A DNA stretch of 48,111 bases, taken from contig JADFZT010000033.1 in NCBI GenBank assembly GCA_015232395.1, positions 1 through 48,111 on the forward strand, in the 5' to 3' direction. This DNA is from Magnetococcales bacterium. Lineage in GTDB: Bacteria; Pseudomonadota; Magnetococcia; Magnetococcales; JADFZT01. Below the pieces are notes generated by a model. That model was given only the letters and a program-made list of their open reading frames with translations, did not search any database and had not been told where the DNA came from. Made by a program: the position numbers and the translations under genes. Of the stretch, positions 43,746-48,111 are shown piece after piece (position 1 is the stretch's first letter; every line of letters begins with the position of its first letter).

Positions 43746-45443
43746 ATGAATCCCACCCCACGCCTTGCCCTGGCCCTACTCACCCTGCTGGTCGGCTTGT
43801 TAATCGCTCCCCCCCTTTGGGCCAAGGAAGAACCAACGCTCCTGGATGAGCCACCCATCCTCACTCAAGAGGAGCTGGAACAGGCTACCTCAGAAAAGTT
43901 GGCTGATATTCTCAAGGATCTGAACAGACGTAAGATGGATCTGGCAGAAAAATCCAAGGAACTCAAAAGTGCCACCATTGATGCGGACAAGAGCCGCCTG
44001 AAGGGGGAGATCGATAAGCTCAATCAATCCATCAAAGAGCAGGAGCACGCCTTTGAGATGATCGTTACCGGCGGGGTGGCTCTGGCCAAGGTGGAAGGGG
44101 CGGAGGAAAAAAAGTTTGATTGGCAGAAGGATCTCCTGGAAATCCTCCAGCCCATCATGAGCGAAATGCGGGAGCTGACGAAAGACAAGCGACGCCTCGA
44201 AAATTTAAAAAACCGGATTTTGTTTCATACCAACCAAATCAAGACCATCAACGAATCCATCGCCCATATCGACACCATCGACCCGGAAAATCTGGGGGAA
44301 GCGGCCCGGGAGCGTTATTTCCTGATCCAGAAGAAATGGCACGAAAACCTTCAGGAAAACCAGCATCTGATGGAGGTGGCCCAGCTACAGATGGATGGTT
44401 TGATCAAGGCGCAGGAGGCCCAGGTGCGTTCGGCTTCCGAAAGTTTGAAGCTGTTCATCCATGGCCGGGGGACCACCTTGGGGCTGGCGCTGCTGGCTTC
44501 TCTCTCCATCTTTTTACTGATGCGGGGGCTCTCCCGACTGCTGGGTAGACTCTTCAGCGGGCGCAAACGCAGCTATCTCCAGCGGCTTTTTTCCCTGATC
44601 TACCAGATCGCCACCGGGCTTTTTGCCATCGCCGCCATCTTTGCGGTATTTCACCATCGGAGTGATCGGGCTTTGCAGGCGATTACCATTTTGCTGCTGG
44701 TGGGGGTGTTGTGGGTGTTAAAAAACTCCATTCCCAAATATATCAGCGAATTGCGCCTGCTGTTGAATGTGGGGCTTGTTCGGGAGGGGGAGCGTATTCT
44801 CTATCAGGGGTTGCCTTGGCGGGTGGAAAATGTTCACTTTTTTGCCACCCTGGTCAATCCGGCGGTGACCGGTGGTGAGGTGCGGGTGCCCTTGGCGGTA
44901 TTGACCGATATGCACTCCCGTAAGCCCCACCCGGATGAACCGTGGTTTCCCTGTGGGTTGGGGGATGTGGTGGAGCTTTCCGATGGCACTTTTGGCCGGG
45001 TGGAGGTGGTCTCCCTGGAGGGGGTGGTGTTGCTGGGCAAAGGGGATACCCGGATCAGTTACAGTTTGGCTGATTTTTTGGCGACGACACCCAAAAATCT
45101 CTCTTCGGGTTTCAGGGTGTCGACCATTTTTGGCATTGGCTACGACCATCAACAGCGGGCTTGTGAAGAGTTGCCGGCGCTTTTTGAAAAAGAGATCGGT
45201 CTGCGCTTGCAAAAGAGTCCCTACGGCCCCCATCTCAAGCAGCTCCTCTGTCAGCTTAACGAGGCGGCGGCTTCTTCCATCAATTTTCGGATCAACGCCG
45301 ATTTTGATGGGGAGTTTGCCTGGCGTCGTGGCCGCATCTATCGGGCGATTCAGCGCTATTGTGTGGAAATCTGCAACGAACATCAGCTGGAGATCCCCTT
45401 CAACCAGCTGACGGTGCACTATGAGTCCAGTCAGGGGGATTGA
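43746..45443 (+). CDS. Divergent MscS-like mechanosensitive channel with periplasmic coiled coil
   Basis: A 565-aa membrane protein. A signal peptide (about 1-26) is followed by a long charged coiled-coil region (about 38-235), then two or three membrane helices (about 245-335). Next comes a soluble part resembling the MscS beta domain: RILYQGLPWRVENVHFFATL, VRVPLAVLTDM and a C-terminal alpha/beta domain (GFRVSTIFGIGYDHQQRA). The pore helix is more divergent than in classic MscS. This is like the large MscK/MscM-type channels, but smaller, and the function as an osmotic release valve is inferred. GAGG lies 7-10 nt before the ATG. Confidence 0.7.
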   Translation: MNPTPRLALALLTLLVGLLIAPPLWAKEEPTLLDEPPILTQEELEQATSEKLADILKDLNRRKMDLAEKSKELKSATIDADKSRLKGEIDKLNQSIKEQEHAFEMIVTGGVALAKVEGAEEKKFDWQKDLLEILQPIMSEMRELTKDKRRLENLKNRILFHTNQIKTINESIAHIDTIDPENLGEAARERYFLIQKKWHENLQENQHLMEVAQLQMDGLIKAQEAQVRSASESLKLFIHGRGTTLGLALLASLSIFLLMRGLSRLLGRLFSGRKRSYLQRLFSLIYQIATGLFAIAAIFAVFHHRSDRALQAITILLLVGVLWVLKNSIPKYISELRLLLNVGLVREGERILYQGLPWRVENVHFFATLVNPAVTGGEVRVPLAVLTDMHSRKPHPDEPWFPCGLGDVVELSDGTFGRVEVVSLEGVVLLGKGDTRISYSLADFLATTPKNLSSGFRVSTIFGIGYDHQQRACEELPALFEKEIGLRLQKSPYGPHLKQLLCQLNEAAASSINFRINADFDGEFAWRRGRIYRAIQRYCVEICNEHQLEIPFNQLTVHYESSQGD

Positions 45444-45546
45444 GCCTTGGCGCAATTCTTCTTCCAGGTGTGCAGGTGTGATTGAGTATATGGGGGGGAT
45501 GGGCTAATCTTTGGTGTTTTGGTTTTGACTTTTTTCAGGAGCATAC

Positions 45547-46383
45547 ATGCCCAGTACCACAACGATTGCCTTTCTCGGTGGCGGCAACATGGCCACCGCC
45601 TTGATCAAGGGTCTGCTCAACGCCGGGGTTCCCGAAAGCACCCTGCGGGTGGCGGAACCCAACCCCGAACGGCGGGAGCTGCTCGCCCGGGACTATTCGG
45701 TATCGGTCTTTGGTGACAGCAGCAGCGCCGTGGTTGGCGCAGAAGTAGTCGTGATTGCGGTCAAGCCGGGTGTGGTGCCAGGGGTGTTGGACGAAATCCG
45801 TACCGCCATGAGCCCCCAAACCTTGGTGATTTCCATCGCGGCGGGGGTTTCCATGGGGAGCCTGGTGGCTGGATTGCTCCACACCCAGCCCATCATTCGG
45901 GTGATGCCCAACACCCCGGCCTTGATAGGTGCGGGGGTTTCGGTCTTTTTTTCCGGGCCGGGGGTTTCAGCTGAAAAAGAGGCCCAGGCCCGGTGGCTGC
46001 TGGAAGCTGTCGGCGAGGTGGCCCGGATCGATGATGAAAAATTGATGGATGGGGTGACGGCTCTTTCGGGTTCGGGACCGGCTTATGTTTATCTATTGGC
46101 TGAGGCGCTTTCCGATGGGGGCGTAGCGTGCGGTTTGCCTCGGGATTTGGCGGATCGCTTGGCGGTGGGTACCCTGATGGGCTCAGCCAAGCTGATTGCT
46201 GAAACCGGACGCCATCCGGGTGAGCTGAAAAACCAGGTCACCTCCCCGGGGGGCACCACCATTGCCGGATTGGCCAAACTGGAGCAGGCCGGGGTGCGGG
46301 GGGCGATGATTGGGGCGGTGATGGCTGCCTGGGAGCGGTCCAGGGCGTTGAAGTTGGAAGCAGAGGAGAAGAAAAACCCATGA
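45547..46383 (+). CDS. proC: Pyrroline-5-carboxylate reductase ProC
   Basis: The cytosolic enzyme that makes L-proline from pyrroline-5-carboxylate with NAD(P)H. The Rossmann start IAFLGGGNMATALIKGLL, the central VIRVMPNTPALIGAGVSV and the C-terminal signature (VTSPGGTTIAGLAKLEQAGVRGA, about residues 230-252) are complete. 278 residues is normal. CAGGAGC precedes the ATG. It overlaps yggT by 4 bp, forming a proC-yggT-yggU operon. Confidence 0.96.
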   Translation: MPSTTTIAFLGGGNMATALIKGLLNAGVPESTLRVAEPNPERRELLARDYSVSVFGDSSSAVVGAEVVVIAVKPGVVPGVLDEIRTAMSPQTLVISIAAGVSMGSLVAGLLHTQPIIRVMPNTPALIGAGVSVFFSGPGVSAEKEAQARWLLEAVGEVARIDDEKLMDGVTALSGSGPAYVYLLAEALSDGGVACGLPRDLADRLAVGTLMGSAKLIAETGRHPGELKNQVTSPGGTTIAGLAKLEQAGVRGAMIGAVMAAWERSRALKLEAEEKKNP

Positions 46384-46988
46384 TTCTAGGCTCTGTGGGA
46401 ACCCTTATCAATTTTGTGCTATCGATCTACTACTGGTTGATTATCGCCCGGGTGCTGCTCTCCTGGGTCAATCCCGACCCCTATAATCCCATGGTGCAGT
46501 TTCTTCGCCAGGCGACGGATCCGGTATTGGTTCCCTTGCGGCGCATGGTGCCTTCGGTGGGAGGGCTTGATTTTTCACCGATTGTGGCGCTTTTCGGGGT
46601 GATGTTTTTGCAAAAGCTGTTTGGCGCTCTTTTCAGCCCCATGGGGGTGGCGGGTGGCAGCTTGGCGATGTTGGTTTCCGAGCTGTTTTCCGTGATGCAC
46701 CTGTTGGCGACACTCTACATGATGCTTTTGGTGGGTCGAGGCGGAGTGCACGTCCACTCCTGGCTTTCTTTTCGTCGGGGTCAGGCGAGTCGGATTAATT
46801 TTCAGGGGGGAGTGATCCGCTTTTTGTTTCAGGTGACTGAGCCTGTGGTGCGCCCTTTGCGTCGTTGGGTGCCCACCTATTCGGGGTTGGATGTCTCCCC
46901 TTTTGTGGCGGCTTTGGGGATGGTTTTTGTGATCTCCATCATCGAAAAGGTGATCGGTGCCATCATTATGGGCGGTGGCATGGGTTAG
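46380..46988 (+). CDS. yggT: YggT family membrane protein
   Basis: A 202-aa inner-membrane protein made of two similar halves, each with the YggT pattern: YYWLIIARVLLSWVNPDPYNP with DPVLVPLRRMVP in the first, and FQVTEPVVRPLRRWVPTYSGLD with FVAALGMVFVI in the second. Four or so helices are predicted. Family members are linked to osmotic stress tolerance and, in plastids, to membrane organisation; the exact role is not known. It overlaps proC and is followed after 4 bp by yggU, the usual order. Confidence 0.9.
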   Translation: MILGSVGTLINFVLSIYYWLIIARVLLSWVNPDPYNPMVQFLRQATDPVLVPLRRMVPSVGGLDFSPIVALFGVMFLQKLFGALFSPMGVAGGSLAMLVSELFSVMHLLATLYMMLLVGRGGVHVHSWLSFRRGQASRINFQGGVIRFLFQVTEPVVRPLRRWVPTYSGLDVSPFVAALGMVFVISIIEKVIGAIIMGGGMG

Positions 46989-46992
46989 CGGG

Positions 46993-47310
46993 ATGGGGGT
47001 GGTTGTTTGGCGCCAGGGGGGGCTGGAAATCCGGGTGAAGGTGGTTCCCAGAGCTTCCCGGGAAAAAATAGTGGGCTTGCATGGGGAAAGCCTCAAGATT
47101 GCTCTCACCGCTCCTCCGGTGGAGGGGGCTGCCAATCAAGCTCTCTGTCAATTTTTGGCGGGAGAGTTCAAGGTGGCCAAGGGGCGGGTGTCGATTCTCC
47201 GGGGGGAGCGTTCCCGGGAGAAGGTCGTGCGCATCGAAGCCCCTGATCCCAAGCGCTTGGCGGCCTTTTTGGATCAATGGCAACTTCCGAAGCTGAATCC
47301 CTCCAGCTGA
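46993..47310 (+). CDS. yggU: DUF167 family protein YggU
   Basis: A 105-aa cytosolic protein of the DUF167/YggU family. The pattern IRVKVVPRASREKIVG, LKIALTAPPVEGAANQAL and VSILRGERSREKVVRI is diagnostic. The function is unknown, although the family always travels with yggT. ATG 46993 gives the standard N-terminus; a longer frame from 46957 would overlap yggT. The ribosome site is weak, so coupling to yggT translation is likely. Confidence 0.9.
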   Translation: MGVVVWRQGGLEIRVKVVPRASREKIVGLHGESLKIALTAPPVEGAANQALCQFLAGEFKVAKGRVSILRGERSREKVVRIEAPDPKRLAAFLDQWQLPKLNPSS

Positions 47311-47358
47311 TCAGCGGAAAAAATCCTGAGCTTTGTTTTTCTAGGGACCAAACGCAAA

Positions 47359-47391
47359 CTCCCTGGACCGGACGGCCCAGGGAGGGGATTT
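47359..47391 (+). terminator. Intrinsic terminator after yggU
   Basis: CTCCCTGG at 47359-47366 pairs perfectly with CCAGGGAG at 47377-47384 across a 10-base loop, then GGGATTTT. It lies between the convergent yggU and trxA genes and could serve both strands. Confidence 0.6.
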
Positions 47392-47440
47392 TGCTCATTT
47401 GGTGACAGATCCAGCCCGGGGGGGGAATCTTCAGACCAGC

Positions 47441-47770
47441 TTAGCCGAGGCTCTCTTCCACCCAGGTGAAGAGCTTGGATTTGGGCATGGCACCGATTTT
47501 GGTGGCTTCGATCTGGCCGTTTTTAAACAGCATCAGGGTGGGGATCCCCCGAACGCCGTAGCGGCCTGGTGTGTTGGGGTTGTGGTCGATGTTGAGTTTG
47601 GCGACCAGCAGTTTACCTTTGTACTCCTCGGCCAGCTGTTCGAGGAAGGGGGCTACCTGCTTGCAGGGTCCACACCATTCGGCCCAAAAATCGATCAGGA
47701 CCGGCACTTCGGCTTGCAGGACGTCCGCATCGAACTGGGCGTCGGATGTTTGGATGATGTTTTCGCTCAT
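47441..47770 (-). CDS. trxA: Thioredoxin 1
   Basis: The 109-aa general disulfide reductase. The active site is WCGPCK with Cys33 and Cys36, preceded by VLIDFWAEW. The cis-proline segment is VRGIPTLMLFKNG. Length and sequence are those of the TrxA family, with no signal peptide, so the protein is cytosolic. AGGAGC lies upstream of the ATG on the minus strand. It is alone on this strand, converging with yggU. Confidence 0.97.
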   Translation of the reverse strand: MSENIIQTSDAQFDADVLQAEVPVLIDFWAEWCGPCKQVAPFLEQLAEEYKGKLLVAKLNIDHNPNTPGRYGVRGIPTLMLFKNGQIEATKIGAMPKSKLFTWVEESLG

Positions 47771-47949
47771 GGGGGGTGCTGCTCCTGGCTGATGGGGAGT
47801 ACTGCTCCTTGCTTAAACTTGCTCCTTGGGTGAAGGCCCGTGACGACTGCTCAACTTATGCGCCACGACTCCCGACAGCCTAAAATTAGCCCGGGAGTTT
47901 GTCAAGCTCCCCCAACGCACCCCGCAGCCTGTAATACCCAACGCACCCT
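47771..47949. other. Divergent control region of trxA and tRNA-Arg
   Basis: Contains the trxA leader on the minus strand and an inverted repeat GGGAG / CTCCC around 47894-47913. No further gene was seen. Confidence 0.4.
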
Positions 47950-47977
47950 TTGACACACGCCCGGGAATGGCTATAAT
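47950..47977 (+). promoter_or_regulatory. Sigma-70 promoter of the tRNA-Arg gene
   Basis: TTGACA, 16 bp, TATAAT: both hexamers are perfect consensus. Transcription would start near 47984, about 20 nt before the mature tRNA. Confidence 0.85.
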
Positions 47978-48002
47978 TACGGGCTCTCACCTGCACGATC
48001 AA

Positions 48003-48079
<77 letters not shown>

Positions 48080-48111
48080 GTTTTTCCTCTGCAGTTTCAA
48101 GACGTTGCTCC

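Overview
This is a GC-rich chromosomal segment of a Gram-negative, very probably proteobacterial, organism. LpxC (lipid A), a meso-DAP-type MurE, an alpha-type NtrYX pair, FtsL/FtsQ/FtsA/FtsZ and RNase P RNA all fit. Large multi-PAS kinases and the overall gene mix would suit Magnetococcia-like or neighbouring proteobacteria. That placement is an inference from gene content; no magnetosome or other lineage-defining gene is visible. The first 100 bases are almost pure G and look like a contig-end artefact.

Layout. 0.1-1.3 kb: a sigma-54 type promoter and a 41-aa membrane peptide. 1.3-8.3 kb: two overlapping membrane sensor histidine kinases and a left-handed beta-helix acyltransferase. 8.4-9.0 kb: RNase P RNA (rnpB), followed at once by a 19-bp tandem repeat. 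9.4-29.8 kb: a complete division and cell wall (dcw) cluster, in order mraZ-rsmH-ftsL-ftsI-murE-murF-mraY-murD-ftsW-murG-murC-murB-ddl-ftsQ-ftsA-ftsZ-lpxC, with a MraZ box array in front. Many genes overlap by 4 bp. 29.7-34.2 kb: DUF4390 lipoprotein-like protein, ntrY, ntrX. 34.2-36.8 kb: a DUF2892 protein, two more membrane peptides of the 41-43 aa family, and a divergent sigma-54 activator with a cysteine-rich PAS domain. 36.9-39.4 kb: a DUF551-like protein, an unusual REC-wHTH regulator, a 163-bp MITE-like element and an HPP-family membrane protein. 39.7-47.3 kb: yggS, a TPR-SPOR protein, chrA, an MscS-like channel, proC, yggT and yggU. 47.4-48.1 kb: trxA on the minus strand and tRNA-Arg(CCG).

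Most interesting signal. Three small genes, missed by a length-limited gene search, encode closely related 41-43 aa single-helix membrane peptides sharing TFSS, LTS and TPSL(L/I)W motifs. One is at 668-793 (+); two are in tandem at 34741-34872 and 35024-35155 (-). The first and the third each have a good -24/-12 (sigma-54) promoter about 70-90 bp upstream of the start codon. The tandem pair is divergent from a PAS-AAA-Fis sigma-54 activator whose sensor domain carries four clustered cysteines. Together this looks like a sigma-54-controlled membrane-peptide regulon with its dedicated activator. I do not recognise the peptide family.

Other points worth checking: NtrX lacks both the GAFTGA loop and the Walker B glutamate; several dcw spacers carry 22-23 bp direct repeats that begin on the stop codon of the preceding gene; and a 19-bp repeat array abuts rnpB, with a related copy 28 kb away.
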